From the NCBI RefSeq assembly GCF_035668035.1, contig NZ_JAYMYJ010000142.1, positions 1 to 64,000 of the forward strand: 64,000 nucleotides of DNA, given 5' to 3'. Origin of the DNA: Thiothrix phosphatis (GTDB lineage: Bacteria > Pseudomonadota > Gammaproteobacteria > Thiotrichales > Thiotrichaceae). Of this stretch, positions 1-8,425 are shown piece after piece (positions within the stretch are counted from its first letter, which is position 1; every line of letters begins with the position of its first letter). The position numbers were made by a program, and so were the translations under genes. Below the pieces are notes generated by a model. The model made no database searches. It was not told the origin of the DNA and was given only the letters and a program-made list of their open reading frames with translations.

Positions 1-904
1 CGCCATCCAGCAAGGGTTTGACGGCAAACCCTGCAAGTTGGAAAAATTCTGGCCGGTCAGAGACTTTCAGGACATAGTTATCGCCATCCTTGAGCTTGCC
101 GAACTGATAGGAGCGCGCGCTTTTCCCATACGTCAAGGTGACCGTTAGCGCCGGTTTGTCCAGCCCGTAGTCGGGTTTGGCTTCCTTGCCCAACACCTTA
201 TCGAAACTGATCGCCGTCAGCTGTGACAACCACTGGTTCACCGCCGCCTGTTTGGGGCGCTTGCCCGCTTCCAGCGCGGATGCCTGCCAATCGACGGTTT
301 TGTCCGCCGCCACAGTCCGGGTCAGTTTCAGGCCGCTGTTGAGGTCAATTGCGGAAACCTCCTTGTCGGCCAGACCCAGGACGGTTTTGTCTTCCCAGCC
401 ATCCGGATTGGTGGGCAAATCATATGTGCCAACCGCTGCATCATAGACCGCCTTGTCCTGGCTGATGCGGGCATAGGAGCGGTTCACCCCCGCCCCGTTG
501 CCAAGATACAGGTCGGCCACGACATCATTGCCTTTTTTCAGCAGCACATGGCGCTCAAAGCTCTTGCCGTCCACCTTGAAGCGGGTGAAATCAGCCCCGC
601 TGGCGGCAACCGGCAAACCCCGTTTCAGTCCGTGCAGGGTATCCAGCATTCTGCCAACCTTGGCCTGATCCGCCGGGAAACCGTCAGCTGCGGGCAAGAC
701 CCATTTGCCGCCCTGTTTGACGATTTCTGTCGAAGCCTGTCCTGCGTCATTCACCACCAGATGGTCAACCTGCCCAACCTCGAAACTGAGCAGGCTGCTG
801 TTGGCAGGCGTGGCCTCCAGCGAGGAACGCCCCATCAGGCTATAGGCGGAAACGGCCGCCTGCACCGCCAGCACGATGGCAAGGATACGGATTGTCTTAT
901 TCAT
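1..904 (-). CDS. DUF4340 domain protein (C-terminus cut by window edge)
   Basis: This gene reads leftwards from an ATG at 902-904 and is still open at base 1, so only the first 301 residues are present. A single N-terminal membrane anchor (about residues 5-22) is followed by a soluble, beta-rich, repetitive region. That is the DUF4340 pattern, in which related modules of about 150 residues repeat. Such proteins sit next to GldF/GldG-type ABC transporters and are thought to be their periplasmic partners. The start is 3 bases after the stop of the upstream gldFG gene, so it is the third gene of that operon. The substrate is unknown. Family assignment is by pattern and context and is fairly firm; the function is not known. 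Confidence 0.75.
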   Translation of the reverse strand, partial: MNKTIRILAIVLAVQAAVSAYSLMGRSSLEATPANSSLLSFEVGQVDHLVVNDAGQASTEIVKQGGKWVLPAADGFPADQAKVGRMLDTLHGLKRGLPVAASGADFTRFKVDGKSFERHVLLKKGNDVVADLYLGNGAGVNRSYARISQDKAVYDAAVGTYDLPTNPDGWEDKTVLGLADKEVSAIDLNSGLKLTRTVAADKTVDWQASALEAGKRPKQAAVNQWLSQLTAISFDKVLGKEAKPDYGLDKPALTVTLTYGKSARSYQFGKLKDGDNYVLKVSDRPEFFQLAGFAVKPLLDG

Positions 905-907
905 GGC

Positions 908-3871
908 TTATACCTCCGCCAGCACTGTCTGGTAATACGCCTGTGTGCGCTTGCGCGCCATGCGCCGCCACAACCAAACGGCCCCCAGCCCCAGCAAGGC
1001 CAGCGCGTAATTCAGGTATTCCCAGAACAGTTGCGCGGAATGGCCCATCGGCGCGAGGGTGCGGGCGAAGCTGGCGCGGCCACGGATACTGAGCAGCCCC
1101 TGGTCTTCCAGCGACCAGTCGAGCACATTTTGCAGGAAATCCAGCGGGCGGGTGTATTGCGCGCCCATCCCCTGTGAAGCCAGTTGCAACACATCATCGC
1201 TGGCGAAAGCGTTGCTGCTGACCAGGGTGATGCGGGCGGAATCCGGCGAACGGTCAATGATGCTGCTGACCACGGTTTTGTCCGCCAGTTTCGCATCCTT
1301 GCCAGCATCCGGGTTGGCAGGGTCGGAAGGCGCATCCTTGGCGGCGTCCTGCGGCTTGTCCTGGCTGTCCGTTTTGTCCGCCGTTTTATCCACCATTTTT
1401 TCCAGCAATGGCGACTGCTTGCCCTTGAACCAAGAATCGAAGCGGCCTTCCACCGTAACCCCCAGCAATTCCGGTGCGCGCGCGTCTTCAGGCCGGAAGC
1501 CAGTGTCCGGATACTGGCGGTAGTCCGGCAGGATGTTCAACTCGTTCGAAGTCCAACTCTGCGGGGAGGAATGCAGCAGTTCCGTCACCTTGCGGCCTTG
1601 GTTTTTGGTTTTGTCCACGTTGATTGGCGAAGCCCAGTTCAGGGTCAATTGATCCAGCGCCGCAGTCACCGGGCTGTCGGCATTCAGGCCCTCCTTGCGG
1701 ATGTCGGGGAAATGCGGGTAAGGCATCATCCTGATTTCATCGACTGTAATCGGCCCGACCTGGCGGGGAACCGGAACCGGCAACTGCGCATTCTGCGGGT
1801 CCAGCACCATGCTGTCGGCCAGCGTCAGGCCATTGGCCTTGAGCCAGTCTTCCAGGCCGGAAGTGTTCTTGTGCGCCTCCAGCGACTGGCCGATGGCGAC
1901 ATCGAATGGCGAAGTCGCCACCACCACGGAGCCGCCTTTCATCAGGAACTGGTCCACCGCGAACAGTTGCTTCTGGTCGAGGTTTTCCGGTGCCAACAGC
2001 AGCAGCAGGTCAGCGTCCGCCGGAACCATGCCGGTTTTCAGGTCAGTGTCTTCCAGGCGCACATTGTCTTCCAGCGCCTTGCGCAGCTCTTCGTAGCGTT
2101 TGCTGCCCTGCGGGGGCATGTAGGGGTTGCCGCCTGCCGGAGCCGCTGGGGTGACGATCGCCACGGTCTTGAGGAAACCGGGTGCCATGCGTTGCAAACC
2201 GGCGTTGATGGCCTGCTTGAGGCTGTTGTTGTCCAACTGTTCAGGTAGGGGAACCTGCACGGTGGAGCCGTTGCCCTCCAGTTGCATGTAGAACCAGAAC
2301 GGCTTGGGGTCAAACAGGCTGGCGATTTGCGGGCCGTAGCCATAATCATTCTGCAATTTTTTCGCCAGCGCGCCGCCATTGGCGTCAGGGTCTTCAAAGC
2401 TGACCTTCAGTTTGCCGTTGGCGGCCTGTTGCATTTCATTCAGGGTGGCTTCCAGCTCCTTGCGCAAATCCGCCAACGCTTTGGGCAATTTGTCGGCGGA
2501 GGAAACATAGGCATGGAAGGTGACCGGTTTGTCCAGGCTGGTGAAGGTGTTGCCGCCCGCCTGATAGGCGTTGGCCGTCTTGCGGATCGCGCGGGTGATG
2601 GCGTATTCGGGATTTTTCAGCAACACATCCAGGTCGCGTTCGCCGTTGGCCTTGACCTCAATCAGGTCTTCGTAACCCAGAGTCTGGAACTGGTCACCGT
2701 AAGACACCAGGATATTGAAGTAGGAATTGACCACGCCGGACTGGTAACGGCTGGCCATGCGGAATGGCACCGGACGGATACCGTATTTTTCAGCGGCTTC
2801 CGACTCCAGCGCCTGGTCGGTATGCGGGTCAACAAATTCCACCCGCACCTTGCCGCCACCCGCGACCTGATATTCCTTCAACAAGTCCTTGATCTGGGGA
2901 ACCAGCGGCTCCAGCAGCGGATGGGTTTTATCCGAAAAATAACCACGGATCAGCAGCGGCTCCTGCAAGCCCGCCATATACTGTTTGGTGGCTGACGACA
3001 GCGAATAAATGTGCCCCTGGGTCAGGTCTAGCCGCGCCCAGCCGACGCTTTGCAGCCAGACATTCGCCAGCAACAGGTTGGCGACCGCCAAGCCAACCGC
3101 CCAATACCACGTTTTATGGCGGGGAGAAGCCGGATTGCCCGCCCAGCGCAGCCGTTCCAGCGTCAGCAGGTTCAGCGCCAAGAAAACGCCGGTGATCGAC
3201 AGGTAGTAATACAAGTCGCGGATGTCCAGCACCCCGCGGGTAATGGAGTCAAAGCGTGAACCGCTGCCCAGCAACGCCAGCAAACCGCCCGCCTGTTGCC
3301 CGAACAGCGCGGTCAGCAGATTGGAACCCAGCAGATAAAACACGCCGCCGCCCGCCGCCGTCAGGATCAGCGCCACAATCGGGTTGTCGGTGCGGGCGCT
3401 CATGTACAGGCCAATGGCGATATACGCAGCCGCCAGGAACAAGCTTGCCAGGTAGCCGCCAAATACCGGCCCCCAATCCAGCGAACCCAGCCGCGCCACC
3501 GTCAGCGGCAACGGGAATGTCAGCAGCAACGCCAGCGCCACCAGCGCGAGACTGGCGGCGAATTTGCCCAGCACCAGTTGCAGCGGGCTGACTGGGCTGG
3601 TGAGCAAGCTTTCCAGCGTCCCGGCGCGGCGCTCTTCCGACCAACTGCGCATGGTCAGCGCAGCGACCAGGAAAATCAGCAGGATGGGCATCCATTCAAA
3701 CAGCGGCGTGACATCCGCCAAGTTGCGGGCGAAAAAGGCTTCCGCCCAGAAAAAGATGAACAGGTTGACAGCGAGAAAAGCGCCGAGAAACAGCCACGCC
3801 GCAGGCGAAGCAAAAAAGCTGTTGAATTCCTTCCGGAAGACTGACAGCCATGGGGCAGAATGTTTAGCCAT
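908..3871 (-). CDS. Fused ABC-2 permease / GldG-like auxiliary protein (GldF-GldG fusion)
   Basis: A 987-residue protein starting at ATG 3871; the open frame extends further upstream, but that ATG overlaps the end of gldA by 8 bases, as expected for coupled translation. Residues about 1-245 form a multi-helix ABC-2 permease beginning with MAKHSAPWLSVFRKEF (GldF type). After one more helix (about 250-270), a long extracytoplasmic region matches GldG/ABC-transporter auxiliary proteins, and one helix near 945-965 anchors the C-terminus. In Bacteroidetes GldF and GldG are usually separate proteins; here they are one. Together with the upstream ATPase it should form an envelope exporter. An acidic, Lys/Asp/Ala-rich linker lies before the last domain. 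The transported substrate cannot be read from the sequence. Confidence 0.85.
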   Translation of the reverse strand: MAKHSAPWLSVFRKEFNSFFASPAAWLFLGAFLAVNLFIFFWAEAFFARNLADVTPLFEWMPILLIFLVAALTMRSWSEERRAGTLESLLTSPVSPLQLVLGKFAASLALVALALLLTFPLPLTVARLGSLDWGPVFGGYLASLFLAAAYIAIGLYMSARTDNPIVALILTAAGGGVFYLLGSNLLTALFGQQAGGLLALLGSGSRFDSITRGVLDIRDLYYYLSITGVFLALNLLTLERLRWAGNPASPRHKTWYWAVGLAVANLLLANVWLQSVGWARLDLTQGHIYSLSSATKQYMAGLQEPLLIRGYFSDKTHPLLEPLVPQIKDLLKEYQVAGGGKVRVEFVDPHTDQALESEAAEKYGIRPVPFRMASRYQSGVVNSYFNILVSYGDQFQTLGYEDLIEVKANGERDLDVLLKNPEYAITRAIRKTANAYQAGGNTFTSLDKPVTFHAYVSSADKLPKALADLRKELEATLNEMQQAANGKLKVSFEDPDANGGALAKKLQNDYGYGPQIASLFDPKPFWFYMQLEGNGSTVQVPLPEQLDNNSLKQAINAGLQRMAPGFLKTVAIVTPAAPAGGNPYMPPQGSKRYEELRKALEDNVRLEDTDLKTGMVPADADLLLLLAPENLDQKQLFAVDQFLMKGGSVVVATSPFDVAIGQSLEAHKNTSGLEDWLKANGLTLADSMVLDPQNAQLPVPVPRQVGPITVDEIRMMPYPHFPDIRKEGLNADSPVTAALDQLTLNWASPINVDKTKNQGRKVTELLHSSPQSWTSNELNILPDYRQYPDTGFRPEDARAPELLGVTVEGRFDSWFKGKQSPLLEKMVDKTADKTDSQDKPQDAAKDAPSDPANPDAGKDAKLADKTVVSSIIDRSPDSARITLVSSNAFASDDVLQLASQGMGAQYTRPLDFLQNVLDWSLEDQGLLSIRGRASFARTLAPMGHSAQLFWEYLNYALALLGLGAVWLWRRMARKRTQAYYQTVLAEV

Positions 3872-4790
3872 GCGCAACCTCCACGCCACCGCTGTTGACC
3901 TCGGCGAACACGTTTTCCAGGGTGCGGGATTCCGCTTGCAGGCTGAATAGCTGGTCACCGGCGGCATGCACCGCGGCGGCCACTTGCGGCGCGGTGGCGG
4001 GGTCGGCTTCCAGCGTGTAAATGTAGCGTCCGGCGCATGCCTGCTGCGCCTCCACCTTGCCCACGCCAGCCAGCGTATCCAGATAACGTTTGGCCCTGGG
4101 ATTGTTGAGGGTCAGCAATAAATGTTTGCTTTGCTGTAGCGCATCCAACCGTGAATCCAGCACCAGCTTGCCGGAACGCATGATCAGCACCCGCTCACAT
4201 ACCGCCTGCACCTCTTGCAGGATGTGGGTGGAGAGGATGACCGTGGCGGATAGCGCAAGGTCATGGATCAGGCTGCGCATTTGGTTGATCTGCACCGGAT
4301 CAAGGCCATTGGTGGGTTCGTCAAGGATGATGATGTCGGGGTTGTGCAGGATGGCTTGGGCGACGCCGACCCGTTGGCGGTAACCGCGCGAGAGGGTCTG
4401 GATCAACGCTGTCGCCTTATCCTGCAAAGCGGTGCGGCGGATGGCCCTGGCGACGGCGGTAGTTTGCTGGTCTGGCGTTATGCCGTGCAAACTGGCCTGA
4501 TACGCCAGGTAATCGATAACGGTCATGTCCATCCACAACGGGCAGTTTTCCGGAAGATAACCGATGCGGCGCTGGATGGCCGCCGTGTCCGCGCCCATCG
4601 CCAGTTTGCCGATGGCGATGCCGCCTGCGGTTGGCTCCAGAAAGCCGCTGACCATTTTCATAATGGTGGTCTTGCCTGCCCCGTTGTGTCCCAGTAACCC
4701 AACCACCTCGCCGGGCTGGATACTGAACGACACATCATCAACCGCCTTGAATTCGCCGTAATGGCGGCTCAGGTTTGTGACTGTGATCAT
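3864..4790 (-). CDS. gldA: ABC transporter ATP-binding protein, GldA type
   Basis: A 308-residue ABC ATPase. Walker A is GHNGAGKT near residue 34, the signature is LSRGYRQRVGVAQA, and Walker B is IIILDEPTNGLD, all intact. The C-terminal 80 residues match the extension common in GldA and multidrug/copper-type (NatA, NosF) ATPases. It heads the operon gldA - gldFG - DUF4340, overlapping the permease by 8 bases. AGGG lies a few bases before the ATG. It powers the GldF-type permease; the symbol follows the subfamily and does not imply gliding motility here. Confidence 0.85.
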   Translation of the reverse strand: MITVTNLSRHYGEFKAVDDVSFSIQPGEVVGLLGHNGAGKTTIMKMVSGFLEPTAGGIAIGKLAMGADTAAIQRRIGYLPENCPLWMDMTVIDYLAYQASLHGITPDQQTTAVARAIRRTALQDKATALIQTLSRGYRQRVGVAQAILHNPDIIILDEPTNGLDPVQINQMRSLIHDLALSATVILSTHILQEVQAVCERVLIMRSGKLVLDSRLDALQQSKHLLLTLNNPRAKRYLDTLAGVGKVEAQQACAGRYIYTLEADPATAPQVAAAVHAAGDQLFSLQAESRTLENVFAEVNSGGVEVAHG

Positions 4791-4846
4791 GTTCTACCCT
4801 TGCATGTCTGTTCGAATTATTTACAAGCGCCATGGAAGCAACAGCG

Positions 4847-4889
4847 GACAGGCAAGCTACGTGGAGGGAAACGTAGCCGCCTGCCTGTC
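4847..4889. repeat. Imperfect inverted repeat upstream of gldA
   Basis: Arms around GACAGGC...GCTACGT (4847-4862) and ACGTAGCC...GCCTGTC (4871-4889) flank an 8-base loop, with a small bulge in the second arm. It lies in the 266-base space between the divergent ends of tex and gldA, about 60 bases before the gldA start. It could be a regulator site or a stem-loop in RNA. Confidence 0.45.
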
Positions 4890-4991
4890 TGCCCTTTCCA
4901 AATCAAAGACCAAACGCCGTTGCAGGGGTAATTCTAGGGAAGGGATGGAAGCAGACGCCAGTTACGGATTTTTAATCAGTTGGCAAGGTTC

Positions 4992-5035
4992 CGGTAAGGC
5001 GGCGCAAGCAGGTGGCGAGGTGCCGCCTTACCGGA
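4992..5035 (-). terminator. Perfect 13-bp stem-loop after tex
   Basis: CCGGTAAGGCGGC (4992-5004) and GCCGCCTTACCGG (5023-5035) are exact inverted copies with an 18-base loop, starting 21 bases beyond the tex stop. There is no clean U-tract on the minus strand, so this may be an RNA-protecting or rho-assisted 3' hairpin rather than a classical intrinsic terminator. Confidence 0.6.
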
Positions 5036-5056
5036 GGATGGGGAGAAGATCAGGTT

Positions 5057-7405
5057 CTACTTTTGCAGGCGGGCAAAGGCGGCGGCCAGTGCGTCACCCA
5101 TGGCCGAATTGGCCGCAGGCGCTTCCCGACCTGCCTTCTTCGCGGGTTTAGGGGCCTCCGCCTTAGGGCTGCGCGGTTCTGGCCTGCCTTGCCGTTTGCG
5201 GTTTTCGTGATTGGCAGGCTTTGGCGCGGCGGCTTTCTGGCCGCTGTCATCCAGACGCATGGTCAGGGAGATGCGGCGGCGCTGCACGTCCACTTCCTCC
5301 ACCCGCACCTTGACCACATCGCCGGTGCGCACCACTTCGCGTGGGTCTTTGATAAATTTGCTGGTCAGCTGCGAGATATGCACCAGGCCGTCCTGATGGA
5401 CGCCGATGTCAACGAATGCGCCGAAATTGGCCACATTGGTGACCACCCCTTCCAGGATCATGCCGGGTTGCAGGTCTTCCAGTTCGTTGACGCCTTCGCG
5501 GAAACTGGCGGTGACAAATTCGGGGCGCGGGTCACGGCCCGGCTTTTCCAGTTCGGCCAGGATGTCGCGGATGGTGGGCAAACCAAACTGTTCAGTGACG
5601 TAATCGGCAGGCTTGAGCTGGCCGACAAACTCGCTGTTGCCCACCAGCTCCTGCAAGGGGTGACGGTTGACCGCCGCAATTTGCTCCACCAGGAGGTAGG
5701 CTTCCGGATGCACGGCGGAGGCGTCCAGAGGATGTTCGCCATCGCGGATACGCAGGAAACCGGCAGCCTGTTCGAAGGTTTTTTCACCTAGGCGTGAGAC
5801 TTTTTTCAATTGGTTGCGGTTGCGGAACGGGCCATTGTCATTGCGGAACGCCACGATATTTTCGGCAATCCCCTGGTTCAAACCAGCGACCCGCGCCATC
5901 AACGCAGCGGAGGCCATATTGACGTCCACCCCGACGGCATTCACGCAATCCTCCACCACCGCATCCAGGCTGCGCGCCAGTTCCGGCTGGTTCACATCGT
6001 GCTGGTACTGGCCAACACCAATGGATTTGGGGTCGATCTTCACCAGTTCCGCCAGTGGGTCTTGCAAGCGGCGGGCGATGGAAACCGCCCCGCGCAGGGA
6101 GACATCCAGGCCTGGGAATTCCTTGGCGGCCAGTTCCGATGCGGAATAAACGGAAGCGCCCGCTTCCGACACCACGACCCGTGACAGGTTCAGCTCCGGA
6201 TGGCGCTTGATCAGGTCGGCGACCAGATGGTCGGTTTCGCGCGAAGCCGTGCCATTGCCGATGCTGACCAATTCGACGGCATGCTTGGCGCACATTTCCG
6301 CCAGCACTGCAATCGATTGCTCCCATTGTTTTTTCGGCACATGCGGGTAAATGGTGGCGAAATTCAGCAGTTTGCCGGTGGCGTCCACGACGGCGACTTT
6401 TACGCCAGTGCGCAGCCCCGGATCCAGGCCCATGGTGGCGCGTGCGCCCGCCGGGGCGGCCAGCAGCAAGTCCTTGAGGTTGGCGGCGAACACCCGGATC
6501 GCTTCAGCTTCCGCCTGTTCGCGCAGGCGCAGGTTGAGGTCGGTGCCCAAACGGCCATGCAGCTTGACTTTCCAGGCCCAGCGCACGGTGTCGAGCAGCC
6601 AGCGGTCTGCCGCCCTGCCTTGGTCGCGGATATTGAACGCAGCGGCAATTTTTTCTTCACAAGGGTGGCTCGCGCCTTCAGCGACCGGCACATCCAGCTT
6701 AAGGTCCAGGATGCCTTCATTGCGCCCACGGAATAACGCCAGCGCACGGTGGGACGGAATTTCGCCGACCGCTTCGCTGTAAGAAAAATAATCAGCAAAC
6801 TTTTGCCCTTCCTGTTCTTTGCCCGGAATGACGCCAGATTCAAGGCCGCCCTGCTCCCACAGGTATTCGCGCAATTGCCCGCTAAGTTCGGCGTTTTCGG
6901 CGAAATCCTCCATCAGGATTTGCCGCGCGCCATCCAGCACCGCCTTGACATCGGCAAACTCCATGGCGGGGTTCAGGTAGTTTGCGGCCTCCGTTTCCGG
7001 GTCCAGGCGCGGATCAGCCAGCAACGCCTCCGCCAGTGGTTGGATGCCAGCTTCGCGGGCAACCATTGCTTTAGTGCGGCGTTTGGGCTTGTAAGGCAGG
7101 TAAATGTCTTCAAGTTCAGTGCGGGTCGCCGCTGCCAACACCTGCTGCTCCAATTCCGGACTCAGCTTGCCTTGCTCCCGGATGCTGTTGAGCACGGTTT
7201 CGCGGCGTTTTTCCAGTTCACGCAGACTGCCCAGACGCGCTTCAAGGAAACGCAGTTGGGTGTCGTCAAGACCGCCGGTCTTTTCCTTGCGGTAACGGGC
7301 GATGAAGGGGACAGTGGAGCCTTCATCCAACAATTCGACAGCAGCAGCCACCTGCTTGTCCTGAACCGCCAACTCGGCGGCAATGCGCGAGAGGATATTT
7401 TGCAT
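5057..7405 (-). CDS. tex: Tex family RNA-binding transcription accessory protein
   Basis: A 782-residue protein with full Tex architecture: N-terminal helical Tex domain, a YqgF/RNase H-like fold around MGLDPGLRTGVKVAVVD (about residue 325), helix-hairpin-helix segments (about 500-560), and an S1 RNA-binding domain (about 645-715, beginning GMILEGVVTNVANFGAFVDI). The tail is a Lys/Pro/Ala-rich basic stretch. Tex/Spt6-like proteins act with RNA polymerase and nucleic acids and are nearly universal in gammaproteobacteria. It is a single gene with its own AT-rich upstream region. Length is normal for the family. Confidence 0.95.
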   Translation of the reverse strand: MQNILSRIAAELAVQDKQVAAAVELLDEGSTVPFIARYRKEKTGGLDDTQLRFLEARLGSLRELEKRRETVLNSIREQGKLSPELEQQVLAAATRTELEDIYLPYKPKRRTKAMVAREAGIQPLAEALLADPRLDPETEAANYLNPAMEFADVKAVLDGARQILMEDFAENAELSGQLREYLWEQGGLESGVIPGKEQEGQKFADYFSYSEAVGEIPSHRALALFRGRNEGILDLKLDVPVAEGASHPCEEKIAAAFNIRDQGRAADRWLLDTVRWAWKVKLHGRLGTDLNLRLREQAEAEAIRVFAANLKDLLLAAPAGARATMGLDPGLRTGVKVAVVDATGKLLNFATIYPHVPKKQWEQSIAVLAEMCAKHAVELVSIGNGTASRETDHLVADLIKRHPELNLSRVVVSEAGASVYSASELAAKEFPGLDVSLRGAVSIARRLQDPLAELVKIDPKSIGVGQYQHDVNQPELARSLDAVVEDCVNAVGVDVNMASAALMARVAGLNQGIAENIVAFRNDNGPFRNRNQLKKVSRLGEKTFEQAAGFLRIRDGEHPLDASAVHPEAYLLVEQIAAVNRHPLQELVGNSEFVGQLKPADYVTEQFGLPTIRDILAELEKPGRDPRPEFVTASFREGVNELEDLQPGMILEGVVTNVANFGAFVDIGVHQDGLVHISQLTSKFIKDPREVVRTGDVVKVRVEEVDVQRRRISLTMRLDDSGQKAAAPKPANHENRKRQGRPEPRSPKAEAPKPAKKAGREAPAANSAMGDALAAAFARLQK

Positions 7406-7798
7406 ATAAAACTCATTGTTGTGATCAGGTGGAGGATAATAGCAAAGTCATATATGGCTGCAAAACAAAAGCGATTAATATTATTAATCCATGATTTTGC
7501 GAATCTATTAATATTAAATAGATTTTACTAATAAAAACAGTAAATAGTAATATCAGCACCAATATGAAGATCCTCAAGCCGCTTTGGTGATTACTATCAC
7601 AGCAAATCAATTTGCCTACTGCAATAATACGGCTACAAAGTGTTCAGATAGTCTTCGCAGACAGCTCTCTACAAGAATACTGAATCGACAAAACACAGAC
7701 GATTGGAGAGAGCCAACCAATCTGAAACGACTAATTCGAAATTATTGATAAAGGCTTATATTGCCTAAATTTTTCTATTTTTTGCAAGGGGTCTATCC
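7406..7798. other. AT-rich divergent intergenic region with two palindromes
   Basis: This 393-base space separates tex (minus) from the DUF1877 gene (plus) and is much richer in A/T than its surroundings. It contains an exact palindrome GATTAATA-T-TATTAATC (7473-7489) and a near-palindrome CTATTAATATTAAATAG (7505-7521), 16 bases apart. Both lie 70-115 bases before the tex start. No convincing gene was seen; a 61-codon hydrophobic frame on the minus strand is probably chance. Confidence 0.6.
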
Positions 7799-8362
7799 AT
7801 GGATGTACATTTACATCTGGCTGCCATTTCGGATTCCAACATTGAGCAGTTAATTAAAAATCCAACATTGATTTGGACAGTTGTGTTTCCCAGCCAGGGC
7901 AATGCGTCAGGCTCCGTAGGCAAACAGGCCGTTGCGCGCAAAACCTTGCATCCTGAACCCATTTATTTGCGGGAGTCGTTGGGGGAATACTGGCACGGCA
8001 TCCATTACCTCATGTGCGGGGAAGGGTGGAACGGGGCGTTCCCGACTTCTTTCCTGCTTGACGGCGGCAGTTATGTGGGCGATGTGGATCTGGGCTACGG
8101 CCCCGCCCGTATTTTTGGTTCCTGCGAAACCCGGAAAATTGCCCAGGACATCAGCCATCACACCTCCGCAGAACTGATGAAACGCTTCGACCCGTTGCAG
8201 ATGCTGGATGACGACATTTACCCGGAACGGTTATGGGATGAAGATAAAGGCGCATTGAACGCCTGTCTGGAGCGGTTTGCCGCCATGCAGCACTTCCTGC
8301 GCCATGCCGCAGAAAACGGCATGGGCCTGACCCTGTACCTGACGAAGGCGTCTGAAACGTAA
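7799..8362 (+). CDS. DUF1877 (YfbM-like) family protein
   Basis: A 187-residue cytoplasmic protein. It shows the DUF1877 signatures in order: EYWHGIHYL near residue 67, an SFLLDGG stretch, LGYGPARIF, an RFDPLQMLDDDIYP segment, and a C-terminal helix with an F..MQHFLRHAAENG pattern. The family includes E. coli YfbM; its role is unknown. AAGGGG precedes the ATG. It is a single gene, followed by a short stem-loop and then by the convergent RND pump gene. No signal peptide or membrane segment is present. Confidence 0.8.
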   Translation: MDVHLHLAAISDSNIEQLIKNPTLIWTVVFPSQGNASGSVGKQAVARKTLHPEPIYLRESLGEYWHGIHYLMCGEGWNGAFPTSFLLDGGSYVGDVDLGYGPARIFGSCETRKIAQDISHHTSAELMKRFDPLQMLDDDIYPERLWDEDKGALNACLERFAAMQHFLRHAAENGMGLTLYLTKASET

Positions 8363-8364
8363 AA

Positions 8365-8391
8365 CCCCAGTCCGCATACGCGGAGCCGGGG
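8365..8391 (+). terminator. Stem-loop after the DUF1877 gene
   Basis: CCCC-AG-TCCGC loops over ATAC to GCGGA-GCC-GGGG immediately after the stop codon. The stem has one small internal asymmetry and no T-run follows, so it is only a probable terminator between two convergent genes. Confidence 0.45.
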
Positions 8392-8425
8392 ATTACGTCA
8401 GATTGAACACGGTCTGTAACAGGCC

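Noticed and set aside
7425..7610. A 61-codon hydrophobic frame on the minus strand upstream of tex
   Set aside because: Lies in AT-rich regulatory DNA with no spaced ribosome site; hydrophobic codons are expected from the AT content.
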